NCBI GenBank assembly: GCA_002477905.1
Contig: DLLB01000005.1
Location: forward strand, 26,370 to 47,094
DNA from: Clostridiales bacterium UBA7573
GTDB taxonomy: Bacteria > Bacillota > Clostridia > Oscillospirales > CAG-272
Direction: 5' to 3'
DNA length: 20,725 nucleotides
Shown here in pieces: positions 6,809 through 15,789 of this stretch. Under the pieces are notes generated by a model, which ran no database searches, was not told where the DNA came from, and was given only the letters and a program-made list of their open reading frames with translations. Numbering within the stretch: the stretch's first letter is position 1; every line of letters begins with the position of its first letter. Position numbers and translations under genes: made by a program.

Positions 6809-6839
6809 TATACTTTTAATGTGTCGGCAATTTTGCCGA
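6809..6839 (+). promoter_or_regulatory. Candidate promoter -10 and operator-like inverted repeat for the ABC operon
   Basis: TATACT (6809-6814) is a good -10. The best -35, TTCAAG at 6783-6788, is poorly matched and 20 bases away. A perfect inverted repeat, TCGGCAA-TT-TTGCCGA (6824-6839), lies where transcription would begin. It could be an operator or a hairpin at the mRNA 5' end. An alternative -10, TATAAT at 6796-6801, also lacks a -35. The leader from here to the ATG at 6915 is about 90 bases and holds no other clear element. Confidence 0.35.
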
Positions 6840-6914
6840 AAAAGAACGTGCTTCTTTGGTGACGGAGTACGGATAGGGAACGTGAAATTTTGTCACTGAG
6901 ATGGGAAAAACACT

Positions 6915-7973
6915 ATGATTAAAATTGAGCATTTAGTCAAGCGTTATGGGGAGCAATACGCAGTAAACGACGTCAGCTTCACTGTGCGCAAGGGAGAGAT
7001 CGTCGGCTTTTTGGGACCGAACGGCGCGGGAAAATCCACAACGATGAATATTCTGACCGGTTACCTCTCCTCTACATCGGGAACGGTCAGCATTGACGAC
7101 GAAGATATTCTGGAAAATCCGATCGCGGCAAAGCAAAAGATCGGTTTTTTGCCGGAACAACCGCCGCTGTATCTGGATATGACGGTATGGGAATATCTGA
7201 ATTTTGTGTACGATCTGAAAAAATGCACGCTGAACCGGAAGAAACATCTTGCGGAGATTTGCGAAGTGGTGCAGATTTCGGATGTTTCCAAGCGGTTGAT
7301 CCGCAATCTTTCCAAAGGCTACCGGCAGAGAGTGGGAATCGCACAGGCGCTGGTGGGCAATCCGCCGGTGGTGATTTTCGATGAACCGACGGTGGGATTG
7401 GATCCGAAACAGATTGTGGAGATCCGTAATCTGATCCGGTCGCTTGGCGAAGATCATTGCGTGATCCTTTCCACGCATATTCTGCCGGAGGTACAGGCGG
7501 TGTGCGACCGGATCGTGATGATCAATCAGGGCAAGATTGTGGCGAATGTTGCCACCGAGGAAATCTCCCATCTGACGCAAAGCCACCGCAGGATCCTGTT
7601 GCGGGTGTGCGGCGCGCAGAAAGACGTGCTTGCGGCATTGCGGAATGTCACCGGCGTTTCGCGGGTGGATGTGATGAATGAGCATGAGCTGGACGACTGC
7701 ACCTCCTATTACGTCGAAAGTCAAAGCGGCGTGGATGTGCGCAAATCTCTGTTCTTTGCTATGGCGGCGAAATCCTGCCCGATTGTCGGGATGGAGTTGA
7801 TCGGCGCAACGCTGGAGGACGTGTTTATCGCCCTTGTGGATAACGCGGACAAGCCCGCGCCGAAAAATCAGAAAAAACAGCCGAAAAAATCGGGCGGTCT
7901 TGATATTTCGCAGATTTCGGCAGAAGAAAACGATTCCAAAGAGGAGGACGCGTCCCATGCTGGCAATTTATAA
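6915..7973 (+). CDS. ABC transporter ATP-binding protein (GldA/NatA-like)
   Basis: A 352-residue ATPase with every ABC motif: Walker A GPNGAGKST (34-42), Q-loop EQPP (81-84), signature LSKGYRQ (132-138), Walker B VVIFDEPTVGLDP (152-164) and switch LSTH (185-188). The region 190-310 is the accessory domain common to GldA, NatA and CcmA exporters (IVANVATEE and LEDVFIAL blocks). The last ~45 residues are a lysine-rich charged tail not usual for the family. The ribosome site is weak (GATGGGA). It powers the ABC-2 permease encoded next: the permease ATG at 7957 lies inside this gene's 3' end, a 17-base overlap. First gene of the five-gene operon. Confidence 0.93.
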   Translation: MIKIEHLVKRYGEQYAVNDVSFTVRKGEIVGFLGPNGAGKSTTMNILTGYLSSTSGTVSIDDEDILENPIAAKQKIGFLPEQPPLYLDMTVWEYLNFVYDLKKCTLNRKKHLAEICEVVQISDVSKRLIRNLSKGYRQRVGIAQALVGNPPVVIFDEPTVGLDPKQIVEIRNLIRSLGEDHCVILSTHILPEVQAVCDRIVMINQGKIVANVATEEISHLTQSHRRILLRVCGAQKDVLAALRNVTGVSRVDVMNEHELDDCTSYYVESQSGVDVRKSLFFAMAAKSCPIVGMELIGATLEDVFIALVDNADKPAPKNQKKQPKKSGGLDISQISAEENDSKEEDASHAGNL

Positions 7974-8667
7974 ACGGGAAATGCGCAGTTATTTCACATC
8001 TCCCATCGGATTTATCTTTGTCGCGATCTTCCTTGCGGCAAACAGCGCACTGTTTGCGGTTGCGACTTTGCGCGCGGGAGAGAACAGCAGCACGGCAAGT
8101 TACTTTACAATGCTGTTGTTTGAACTTGTCATTGTATTACCCATTCTGACCATGAAGCAGTTTTCCGAAGAACGGAAACTGAAAACCGAACAACTGTTAC
8201 TTACCGCGCCGGTGTCTTTAACCTCGATGGTTTTGGCAAAATATTTTGCGGCATACACCATGTTCGGCGGGACTTTTCTGATCTCCTCTCTCAATCTGTT
8301 GATCCTCAGCATTTATACTGACGGGTTGAGCGGCGGAGTGATCTTCGGTTGTATTTTTGCAATTCTATTGATCAGCGGCGCGTTCCTTGCGGTCGGACTG
8401 TTCATTTCCTCTCTGACGGAAAATCAGTTGGTTGCCGCGATTGCCACAATTGCGTCGCTGGCACTTTTGGTACTGATCTCTATGGCGAATAATTCGATTG
8501 GCAATTATGTCATCCGTACCGTGCTGAACTGGTTGTCCGTATACAGCCGTTTCTCCTATTTCACAAGCGGTATTTTTGATTTCTCGGCACTATTGTATTA
8601 CGCGTCTTTCATTTTCGTGTTCCTGTTTCTGACGGTGCGCGTATTTGAAAAACGCCGGTGGGCATGA
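7957..8667 (+). CDS. ABC-2 type permease (GldF-like)
   Basis: A 236-residue integral membrane protein. Six hydrophobic helices are visible, at about 16-37, 49-66, 92-118, 127-150, 158-178 and 209-228. The N-terminus YKREMRSYFTSPIGFIFVA and the loop FSEERKLKTEQLLLTAP are characteristic of the GldF/ABC-2 permease family. The chosen ATG at 7957 follows GAGGAGGA by eight bases; reading from 7834 would add 41 highly basic residues from the wrong frame of the ATPase gene. The neighbours encode the ATPase before it and the GldG-like partner after it. The exported substrate is unknown. Confidence 0.93.
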   Translation: MLAIYKREMRSYFTSPIGFIFVAIFLAANSALFAVATLRAGENSSTASYFTMLLFELVIVLPILTMKQFSEERKLKTEQLLLTAPVSLTSMVLAKYFAAYTMFGGTFLISSLNLLILSIYTDGLSGGVIFGCIFAILLISGAFLAVGLFISSLTENQLVAAIATIASLALLVLISMANNSIGNYVIRTVLNWLSVYSRFSYFTSGIFDFSALLYYASFIFVFLFLTVRVFEKRRWA

Positions 8668-8680
8668 GGAGGTGCGGAAG

Positions 8681-10291
8681 ATGAAAAAAAAGAATCTGAA
8701 AGAAAAAATTTCCGCGCTTTCACGGGATAAACGGTTTTTGCACGGTTCGTTTTCCGTTGCGCTTACCGCAATGGTGATTGTTTGCGTGATTGCATTGAAC
8801 ATATTGTTTTCCGCGTTATCTGCACATTTTAACTGGTATGCTGATATGACGCCGGACGAAGTATACAGTATCACGGAGGAATCCGTGCAGGCAATTCAGA
8901 ATGTGCAGGGCGTGAAATATAAAATTTTGTTCTGCCAGGAGGCGGACCGTGTGCGGTCCTCCCAGCTTGGGCTGTATGTGTATCAGTGCGCACAGACCTA
9001 TGCAGAGCGCACGGATAAGGTGGAAGTGGAGTATCTCGATCTTTCCGAGCCTTCTGCCTATGCGGCTTACAGCAAAACTACCTCGCTGACCAAGGATTCG
9101 GTGATTATCGCGTCTTTTGACGCGCAAAGCGGGGATCTGATCGCGTTCCGCGCTTTGACGTATCTCGGATTTTATGTTGCGGACTCCGATGTGACCGATT
9201 CCACCGATATTTTCGCGTTTGACGGCGAATACCGCTTCACCGCGACAATGCTCGGACTTGCGACCGGACGTCCGTATGCCTATTTCACCGATGGACACGG
9301 AGAGGAGAATACAGAGGATAACGCGCTGTACAACCTGTTTGTAGACGCGGGTTATGAAGTCCGGATTCTCGATCTGAAAAAAGCCAAACTGCCGCTGGAT
9401 GCTTCCGAAGAAGCGACGTTGAAACAGGACGCGGAAAAATGGCAGGCATATCTGGACGATCAGAACCAACTGCAACGCAACGGCGTTATCATCATCAACA
9501 ATCCGAAAAAAGATTTCTACGCATACAAAGAACAGAACGAGGATGGTTCCATCGCGGTCAACGAAACCTCTTTTGTGGAGCGTTATGTGCGGGAATATGA
9601 CGGCAACCTGATGCTGTTTGCCGATCCGACTGCAAATCAGTTACCGAAGTTGCAGGATTTGGCGTCCACTTATCAAATGAACTTTGACACCACGACCGGC
9701 GCTTATCTGACGGATACCGGAAGTTCCCTCTCACAGGATGGAAAAGTGTTGCTTGCAACGCAGAATCAGGACGCGGTGGTAAAGAATCTGCTTGGAGAGA
9801 AAATGTCCACTTTGCGGGCGGTAACGCCTTACGCGACCAAACTCCGTATTCCGGATGAAACCGTCAATGAGGACGGCGGGTATACGCTTGCACCGGACGG
9901 TATGAGCGGCACGTTTTTCCCGCTTCTGCGCTCCGGCGCGGATGACAGCATGACGCTCGGCATGTTTGCCATCAACCATATCAAGACCGGCGGAGAACGG
10001 TATCATACTTATGTGATGGTCTGCGGCTCCCCGGGGTTTGCTTCCGACGCTTATCTCGGAAGCAATGCGTATGCAAACCGGGATATTCTGTATACGGTGC
10101 TGTTCCGGATGAAGAATCAGAAGAATGAATATGTCATTCCGAGTGATCTGAACTATCGGTTACTCGCGGATGAATCGCTTGACATCACAACTCATGCGGC
10201 AAACGTCTGGACGGCTGTGATCGTGACGGTTCTCCCGCTTTGCGTAACGGTTGCAGGGATTGTGGTATATGTAAGGAGAAAACATTTATGA
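8681..10291 (+). CDS. GldG-like ABC transporter auxiliary protein
   Basis: A 536-residue protein with a membrane helix at each end (about 24-46 and 510-531) and a large extracytoplasmic domain between. The segment after the first helix, ADMTPDEVYSITEESVQ, matches the start of the GldG domain. A central Rossmann-like part carries YAYFTDGHGEENTEDNALYN and GVIIINNPKKDF. AGGAGG lies eight bases before the ATG at 8681, 13 bases after the permease stop. Another in-frame ATG at 8645 would overlap the permease gene and lacks a site. In Flavobacterium, GldA/F/G form a transporter linked to gliding. In Clostridia the same set occurs without gliding, so motility should not be assumed. Confidence 0.88.
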   Translation: MKKKNLKEKISALSRDKRFLHGSFSVALTAMVIVCVIALNILFSALSAHFNWYADMTPDEVYSITEESVQAIQNVQGVKYKILFCQEADRVRSSQLGLYVYQCAQTYAERTDKVEVEYLDLSEPSAYAAYSKTTSLTKDSVIIASFDAQSGDLIAFRALTYLGFYVADSDVTDSTDIFAFDGEYRFTATMLGLATGRPYAYFTDGHGEENTEDNALYNLFVDAGYEVRILDLKKAKLPLDASEEATLKQDAEKWQAYLDDQNQLQRNGVIIINNPKKDFYAYKEQNEDGSIAVNETSFVERYVREYDGNLMLFADPTANQLPKLQDLASTYQMNFDTTTGAYLTDTGSSLSQDGKVLLATQNQDAVVKNLLGEKMSTLRAVTPYATKLRIPDETVNEDGGYTLAPDGMSGTFFPLLRSGADDSMTLGMFAINHIKTGGERYHTYVMVCGSPGFASDAYLGSNAYANRDILYTVLFRMKNQKNEYVIPSDLNYRLLADESLDITTHAANVWTAVIVTVLPLCVTVAGIVVYVRRKHL

Positions 10292-12105
10292 AACGGAAAA
10301 AGACAGGAGTTCTGCTGCTGCTTTGCGTGACGCTGGTCATGGTCGGCGTGGCAATCTTACTTTCTAATCTGTTCGACACCTCCGATCAGGACGCGGATAC
10401 GCTTGCAGAGCCGCCCAAGCTCTGCGGAGACGAAGTATGGATGCCGAAACTCGGCAGACTTTCGATCTTCCCAAGCAAAGAGACAACGGATATTTTGCAG
10501 ATCGACGTGACCAACCCGACCGGTTCGTTTACGTTGAAACAAAACGAAAACTATGGGGATGAATTGCGGCTTGTCGGGTTGGAAGGATTGGCGCACAGCT
10601 CCATGACGTTAAGTTATCTGACGGCGTATAGTGTGAACCCCACGGTGGTGGATCGGATCACGAATGGGGATAATGCTTACCGGATTACCCGCAGCGACGG
10701 TTCGACGCGGGAAGTGGGGGATAATCTCGGTCAGTATAACCTGGATCCGGACGATCTGAATGAGCAGAGCCGTCCGACGATTCTGCGCATCACGATGAAG
10801 GACGGCGAAGTGATTCAGTATTATATCGGCGCGCAGACGGTGATTGGAAACGGTTACTATGCGCGCATAGAAGGCAGAAACGAAATTTATATCATTCAGA
10901 ACACGCTTGGCGCATATGCCAATGCGCCTGCTACGGATTTTTTGTCCACTACGGTGATTGAGACGGGGGCTTCCACGTCTACGCCGTATGTGAATCTCCG
11001 GTTGTTCCGAAAAGGCTTAAAGTATTTGGATCTGTCCTATGATGCGACCAAGGTCGGTACCTCCGAGGATTTCTATATTATGAATTATCCGAAGGCAAGA
11101 AACGGTTTCACTTATTCGGTGGATACAGCGCGGATGTATAATATCTGCTCCGGATTTGTCAGTCTGAGCGGCACCCGGACAGTCGCGGCAATTCCGACGG
11201 ATGCGACGGTGGCACAGCGCAGGGAGATCCTTGCAAAGTACGGCATCGGCGCAACGCAGGACGATGCGGAATATGCGATGTTCTATGGACTCGGCACGCT
11301 TTCCAAAGAGGCGGCAGATCAACTCGGCAGACCGGAACTGGAAGGACAGGAGCTGGAATTTCCGGTGCTGTTCAGTAAGAAAACGGAACGGAATACCTAT
11401 TATGTCGCGGCATGGCAGCTCAGTGAAAACTGGACGGCAAATCCGCAGATCTATGAGATCGTAGTGGAAGTAGACGCTGATCTGTTCTATTTTTTGGAAC
11501 TGGATACGTTCGCGTATGTCGCGTCTACCGCATTTACGACCAATCTTTCCAAAGTCACACAGATCAGCGTGGAAGGCAACTATGAAGATTCCGCTTTCCA
11601 GTCGCATCGGGTGGAAGAAATCATCCAATTGTTGCATAGTAAAGTAGAAAAAGAGGAAGGCGCCACGACAAGCGGCAATTCCAATCTGGTGGATGATTAC
11701 TATACCTATACCTGCGCGTCAAACGGATCCTCCTGGAACTACGATCAGCGCTCCAGCCTGACGCATTTCTATGTGATTTTGTCTTACATGTTCCAGTTAG
11801 AGGGCAGTGTGCCGGCTGGAACGTCATTCGATAAAAGCGATATGATCGCCCGCATCCGGATTGAGACTTCCGAAGATCCCACCGATCCGAACGCAAAGCG
11901 GGAAGAAAAGGTATTCACTTTCTTCCGGATCTCCTCCACACAAGTGGCAATGAGTTTGGACAACGGGATTACGGCGGAATTCTGCCTTTCCTATCTTGCG
12001 GTGAACGAAGTGCTGTCCAACGTGTATCGGATTGCCGCCGGACAGACCATTAAGATTTCCGGTTCCCATACCGTTGCAAGCATCGGCGGTTTTGAGTTGA
12101 TCTGA
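10288..12105 (+). CDS. DUF4340-domain protein
   Basis: A 605-residue protein with one N-terminal membrane helix (about 8-27, after MKRKKTG) and a long extracytoplasmic region rich in beta strands. DUF4340 proteins typically follow GldG-like genes. The sequence here fits that family in position, in topology and in repeated threonine-rich strands such as PTVVDRITNGDNAYRITRSD. The ATG overlaps the previous stop (ATGA at 10288-10291), with TAAGGAG nine bases upstream, so translation is coupled. The exact function is not known; it is presumably a periplasmic-side partner of the transporter. The family assignment rests on context plus general sequence pattern, not on a diagnostic motif. Confidence 0.82.
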   Translation: MKRKKTGVLLLLCVTLVMVGVAILLSNLFDTSDQDADTLAEPPKLCGDEVWMPKLGRLSIFPSKETTDILQIDVTNPTGSFTLKQNENYGDELRLVGLEGLAHSSMTLSYLTAYSVNPTVVDRITNGDNAYRITRSDGSTREVGDNLGQYNLDPDDLNEQSRPTILRITMKDGEVIQYYIGAQTVIGNGYYARIEGRNEIYIIQNTLGAYANAPATDFLSTTVIETGASTSTPYVNLRLFRKGLKYLDLSYDATKVGTSEDFYIMNYPKARNGFTYSVDTARMYNICSGFVSLSGTRTVAAIPTDATVAQRREILAKYGIGATQDDAEYAMFYGLGTLSKEAADQLGRPELEGQELEFPVLFSKKTERNTYYVAAWQLSENWTANPQIYEIVVEVDADLFYFLELDTFAYVASTAFTTNLSKVTQISVEGNYEDSAFQSHRVEEIIQLLHSKVEKEEGATTSGNSNLVDDYYTYTCASNGSSWNYDQRSSLTHFYVILSYMFQLEGSVPAGTSFDKSDMIARIRIETSEDPTDPNAKREEKVFTFFRISSTQVAMSLDNGITAEFCLSYLAVNEVLSNVYRIAAGQTIKISGSHTVASIGGFELI

Positions 12106-12138
12106 AGAAATCCAGACGCGGAAAGGGGAAAACGCAAA

Positions 12139-13170
12139 ATGAAAACGCATTTTCGGGTGCTTGCGCTGTGTCTTGTGTTGGGAATGTTCGTGTGTATGCT
12201 CAGCTCCTGTACGGAGAAGATCGGAACAGGACATAAGGATACGACGACCGTGCTCAAGGTGGATGGCTATAAAGTTACCATGGACGAATACCGGTATCTG
12301 TATTATAAATACCGCGCGGTCTATGAAAAAGAGGATCCCGCATATTTCACCAAGCATCCGGAAGCACTGGATACGTTGAAAGCGAATGTGCTGGACGAAT
12401 TGTGTACGATTTACGCGTTGTATTCGCTTGCGGATGAGTATGGAGTTTCGATTTCGGATGATGTGTATCAGAATCGCCTGAACGGGATCATTCAGGGATA
12501 TATCAACGACTACGGCAGTGAAGAAGCTTATTTTGCGGCGATGGAACCGTATTATCTCACTGGCGATCTGGTACGCGCGGAGGAGGAATATGAGCTGCTG
12601 AAGGAAGCGTTGTTTCAGTATTTGTGCAAAGAAAGCGTGGACATCATAAAAACGGATGACGCGACGATCGAAGCGCAGATTGCCGCGGACGCCTATTTCT
12701 GCGTGCGGTATCTTTGCATTTTGGATAATGGCAGTACGGCAGAGTCGGCGCAGAGTAGCCGCGCTTATGCGCAAAAGCTTGCGGACGCACTTGCCGGGGG
12801 CAGTACGTTGCAGGAAGTTTATGAGACTGCCTCCGCGGAGTTATCCAAACAGACGTCTCTATCCTATTATATGATTCACAGTGACCTGACGAACGGAGAA
12901 TATTATATCAAGGGTTATTTAGAGCCGGATGCGGAGCGCACGGTGCTGGAACTGCCGGTCGGTGCATACAGCGGCGTCGTGGAGATCAATGGTTCCTATT
13001 TTGTCTATGAGCGCATGGAACCGAATCAAACGCGGATGCAGACGACGGAATTCTCCAATCTGCGCACGCAATATGCCTCCAGTGTGTTTTCCGATATGTT
13101 GGCAAAGCGCGCGGAGGAACTTCATTCTCGCATTTCTTTCAAAAAAGCTTACACGAATTTTCAAGGCTGA
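12139..13170 (+). CDS. PrsA/SurA-like foldase lipoprotein (divergent parvulin)
   Basis: A 343-residue lipoprotein. The signal peptide (1-23) ends in a lipobox, LSSC, with C24 as the lipidated cysteine. Residues about 37-170 form the helical SurA-like N-terminal region, opening with VLKVDGYKVTMDEYRYLYY. Residues about 188-307 occupy the place of a peptidyl-prolyl isomerase domain: RYLCILDNGS, then a helix-rich core and ELPVGAYSGVVEINGSYFVY, the usual parvulin ending. The histidine and phenylalanine residues of active parvulins are not obvious, so it may be only a chaperone. It follows the DUF4340 gene after 33 bases with AAAGGGGA before its ATG, and ends the operon. A foldase inside a Gld-like operon suggests help in folding exported or membrane-associated products. 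Confidence 0.83.
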   Translation: MKTHFRVLALCLVLGMFVCMLSSCTEKIGTGHKDTTTVLKVDGYKVTMDEYRYLYYKYRAVYEKEDPAYFTKHPEALDTLKANVLDELCTIYALYSLADEYGVSISDDVYQNRLNGIIQGYINDYGSEEAYFAAMEPYYLTGDLVRAEEEYELLKEALFQYLCKESVDIIKTDDATIEAQIAADAYFCVRYLCILDNGSTAESAQSSRAYAQKLADALAGGSTLQEVYETASAELSKQTSLSYYMIHSDLTNGEYYIKGYLEPDAERTVLELPVGAYSGVVEINGSYFVYERMEPNQTRMQTTEFSNLRTQYASSVFSDMLAKRAEELHSRISFKKAYTNFQG

Positions 13171-13194
13171 TAGCGGCTTTGGGGGTTGTATCAA

Positions 13195-13252
13195 AATTGC
13201 GCCTGTATCTTCCGAAAAACGGACGGTACAGGCGCAATTCTTTTTCTTTTTT
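13195..13252 (+). terminator. Strong intrinsic terminator of the five-gene ABC operon
   Basis: A perfect 13-bp stem, AATTGCGCCTGTA (13195-13207) with TACAGGCGCAATT (13227-13239), is followed by TTTTT-C-TTTTTT (13241-13252). On the opposite strand only four T residues follow the stem, so it is at best a weak terminator for the convergent GH2 gene that ends at 13265. Confidence 0.92.
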
Positions 13253-13264
13253 GAAGATTTTATA

Positions 13265-15607
13265 TCAGAAAATCAATTTTGCAGGTGTGAGCGCAGGCGC
13301 ACTTGCGTAAACGCGCACGGGCGCTTCGCCGGATACTTCCAACAGTACGGCAATGACGCCTGCCCGCATCCTGCGGGTAAGAGACGCCGGCGGTGTGTGA
13401 TCGCAGACGTCTGAGCCGGTCGCGACAATGCGCCCGCCCGCACTGCATCGGAAAGAAACTGTGGGGGTGGCGTCCGGTACTACCCGTCCGGCACTGTCCA
13501 GACATACACAATGCAAAACCGTAGATTGCTTGCCGGTTGTTTTTTGCCGGGGAATCTGTGCATCAAGCCGCAGGGCGACCGGCTCACCGGTCGTTTCCAC
13601 CACGTCACGCGCGACAATTTCCCCAGAGCGGTAACCGACGACCTCCAGCCTTCCCGGATGGTAGCAGACTTCCCATGCGCCGTGCGCAAACGGAGCGAGT
13701 TTTTGTCTGCCGCAGGATTTGCCGTCCACAAACAATTCCGCTTCTTCACAGTTGGTGTATGCCCATACCGGAAGTAACTCTCCCTCCCGTTCCCGCAAAT
13801 TCCAATGCGGCAGAAGATGGATCATCGGCGCGGCGGTGAAGTGCGACTGATTCTGATAGAAGGCGTCTTTTTTCTGTAAAAACAGATCCAACGCGCCGGA
13901 TTGGGAGCAGAGCCGCGGCCAAACCGTTTCGCCGCGGTGCTCAATGCCTGCCCATTGGAAAAATCCGGCGTGCCACGGACGCAGGGCGTCATAATACCGG
14001 ATCGTCTCCTCCCGTCCGGTAAACCATGCGTTGGTCATCTGGTCGTAGCCTCTGATGTATCCGAGCGCGGGATCGTCCTCGTCATACCATGCGCGGGTGG
14101 TGCTGGTTGCGCAGGATTCTCCGGCAAGAATCACTTTATCCGGGTATTTTTCGTGCGTTTTCAGGATGGTTCCGGATTTGACGCCGTAGTTGATCGCAAT
14201 CACGTCCAAAGCGTCATAGACGGTTGCTTCATGCGGCACACGATCGACTGCCATGGTGACAAACCGCGTTTTGTCATAGCGACGAACGGTCGCCGCCATG
14301 GTCTGCGCGATCTTTTTCCCTTGTTCGGTTGCCGTCAGGGGTTCTTCGTTTCCGATGGACCAGAAAATCACAGACGGATGGTTGCGGTCGCGTAAGATCA
14401 TTTTGCGCAGATCTGCAAGGTCGGTTTCGGAGGGGTTGAAGCGCCGCGTTTCATCCATTACGAGCAGTCCCAGTTCGTCGCAGGCGTCCAGCGTTTGCTC
14501 ACTGTGCGGATAGTGCGCCCCCCGATAGCCGTTTGCCCCCATTTCTTTCAGCAGTTGCAACCGATAGCGTTTGATTGCATCAGGAACGGCTTTCCCGCAA
14601 AGTCCGTAATCTTCATGACAGCATACGCCGTAGAGATAGGTGGGCTTGCCGTTGAGTAAGAGCCCTTGCTTGGGATCCAATTCCACCGTCCGGAAACCGA
14701 ATACCGTTTCCACGCGATCCAGTTCGTTTTCCACAACGCCTTCATATAAAACGGTACGCAAGCGGTAAAGATTCGGTTCTTCAGGCGACCACAGAAGCGG
14801 CTCGCTCATATGGAGGATGGCATGTGTGCCGTCCGTTTCTTTCGCGGGCAGATCCATGCCGATCAAGGCGTCTGCAACCACATTCCCCGCGGCATCTAAA
14901 ATCTCCAGTGTGATGACAAGATCGGACATTTCCAGACTGCTGTTGACGACGGACAATTCTACCGGGATCGTCCATCCGGATGTTTCCTTTTTCGGCGCGA
15001 CATAGACGCCGAACGGCGCAACGGCAACCGGTGCGGTTTTTTCCAACCATACATGCCGGTAGATGCCGCCGCCGTCGTACCACCAGCCCTCGTTGCACTG
15101 CATGGTGATGGATACGGCAACGACGTTCGGCGCGTCAAAATCTGCGATGTCTGTGAAATCAATCACGATCGGCAGATGTCCGTTTTCACTGTGCGCCATC
15201 AGATGTCCGTTGATGTAAATGTCCGAAACATGAGAGATTGCCTCAAAATGGAGCAGTAATCGCTTGCCGCGATCGGCTTCTTCTAAAGAAAATTGTTTGC
15301 GGTACCACGCGTTTTCTTCCGGAAAATAACCGCGGGCATTGTTATAGGAGGGATCGGGGATGTTGCGGATGGTGTAATCGTCCGGCAGGGTTACGTTTTC
15401 CCAAAGTACGGTTTGCAACTCCTGCGTTTGCGAACCGTAGCAGTCGGAATTGTCCAAATAGTGCCGTGCGGCAGGTCCCCACAAAGCGGACTCCGATTTG
15501 GCTTGGCTGTAAGCAGGACCTTTTTGGGACGGCGAGGGAACGGGGATGTCTCCGATATGGCGCTTCCAACCGTCGTCAAAACATCGTTTTTCCCGTGTGT
15601 AAGTCAT
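13265..15607 (-). CDS. Glycoside hydrolase family 2 enzyme (beta-galactosidase-like)
   Basis: A 780-residue cytoplasmic glycosidase without a signal peptide. Domains in order: sugar-binding jelly roll (about 10-190; FDDGWKRHIGD start, WWYDGGGIYRHVW at 175-187), an immunoglobulin-like domain (about 195-310), a catalytic barrel (about 312-600; YLYGVCCHEDYG at 324-335), then DUF4982- and Ig-like C-terminal domains beginning near HLLPHWN. The acid/base is E421 in FWSIGNEE and the nucleophile is probably E497 in ILAGESCA. The two are 76 residues apart, as in E. coli LacZ (461 and 537). AAAGGAG precedes the ATG at 15607; the longer upstream reading would cross the control region. Substrate specificity (galactoside, glucuronide or other) cannot be told. 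The divergent AraC regulator is its likely controller. Confidence 0.93.
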   Translation of the reverse strand: MTYTREKRCFDDGWKRHIGDIPVPSPSQKGPAYSQAKSESALWGPAARHYLDNSDCYGSQTQELQTVLWENVTLPDDYTIRNIPDPSYNNARGYFPEENAWYRKQFSLEEADRGKRLLLHFEAISHVSDIYINGHLMAHSENGHLPIVIDFTDIADFDAPNVVAVSITMQCNEGWWYDGGGIYRHVWLEKTAPVAVAPFGVYVAPKKETSGWTIPVELSVVNSSLEMSDLVITLEILDAAGNVVADALIGMDLPAKETDGTHAILHMSEPLLWSPEEPNLYRLRTVLYEGVVENELDRVETVFGFRTVELDPKQGLLLNGKPTYLYGVCCHEDYGLCGKAVPDAIKRYRLQLLKEMGANGYRGAHYPHSEQTLDACDELGLLVMDETRRFNPSETDLADLRKMILRDRNHPSVIFWSIGNEEPLTATEQGKKIAQTMAATVRRYDKTRFVTMAVDRVPHEATVYDALDVIAINYGVKSGTILKTHEKYPDKVILAGESCATSTTRAWYDEDDPALGYIRGYDQMTNAWFTGREETIRYYDALRPWHAGFFQWAGIEHRGETVWPRLCSQSGALDLFLQKKDAFYQNQSHFTAAPMIHLLPHWNLREREGELLPVWAYTNCEEAELFVDGKSCGRQKLAPFAHGAWEVCYHPGRLEVVGYRSGEIVARDVVETTGEPVALRLDAQIPRQKTTGKQSTVLHCVCLDSAGRVVPDATPTVSFRCSAGGRIVATGSDVCDHTPPASLTRRMRAGVIAVLLEVSGEAPVRVYASAPALTPAKLIF

Positions 15608-15628
15608 AAAAAACGCTCCTTTTTCTAG

Positions 15629-15641
15629 ATACTTTAAGTAT
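15629..15641 (-). promoter_or_regulatory. Palindrome in the leader of the GH2 gene
   Basis: ATACTT-T-AAGTAT is a perfect palindrome around one central base, 12 bases upstream of the ribosome site. The one-base centre suits a DNA-binding site better than an RNA hairpin. Its role is not known. Confidence 0.35.
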
Positions 15642-15657
15642 TTTTTAGCTTGGTGCG

Positions 15658-15718
15658 GTATCATACAGGCAGAATCGCAAGACGTACCGCGATGGATGCG
15701 GGTTCCTCTGCATGATAC
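15658..15718. promoter_or_regulatory. Inverted repeat, possible regulator sites, upstream of the GH2 gene
   Basis: GTATCATACAG (15658-15668) and CTGCATGATAC (15708-15718) are inverted copies with one mismatch in 11 bases, 50 bases centre to centre. The right copy overlaps the proposed GH2 -10. The geometry fits two sites for one dimeric or looping regulator such as the adjacent AraC-type protein. Confidence 0.4.
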
Positions 15719-15739
15719 ACCTTTTTTGACAAAAGTAAA
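15712..15739 (-). promoter_or_regulatory. Candidate promoter of the GH2 gene
   Basis: On the minus strand TTTACT (15734-15739), a 16-base spacer and TATCAT (15712-15717) give a reasonable sigma-A promoter. The leader to the ATG would be about 95 bases and would include the palindrome at 15629-15641. Confidence 0.4.
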
Positions 15740-15770
15740 TGGATAAAATTGCGGTTTTCCTTGACAAAAG
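15726..15770. repeat. Direct repeat TTGACAAAAG in the divergent control region
   Basis: Copies at 15726-15735 and 15761-15770 are 35 bases apart. The first borders the proposed GH2 -35; the second contains the -35 of the AraC-type gene. A role as regulator half-sites is inference. Confidence 0.4.
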
Positions 15771-15789
15771 CAGGAGGATCTGCTACAAT
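15761..15789 (+). promoter_or_regulatory. Sigma-A promoter of the AraC-type regulator gene
   Basis: TTGACA (15761-15766) is a perfect -35. A 17-base spacer leads to TACAAT (15784-15789), preceded by an extended-10 TGC. Transcription should start near 15796, about 30 bases before the ATG. Confidence 0.85.

Noticed and set aside
6859..6896. GTGAC/GTCAC pairing in the ABC operon leader as a riboswitch
   Set aside because: Only five base pairs with no conserved riboswitch core; no known class fits.
6933..7958. Long minus-strand open frame (341 residues) opposite the ABC ATPase
   Set aside because: It is an antisense shadow with unlikely composition; the plus strand carries all ABC motifs.
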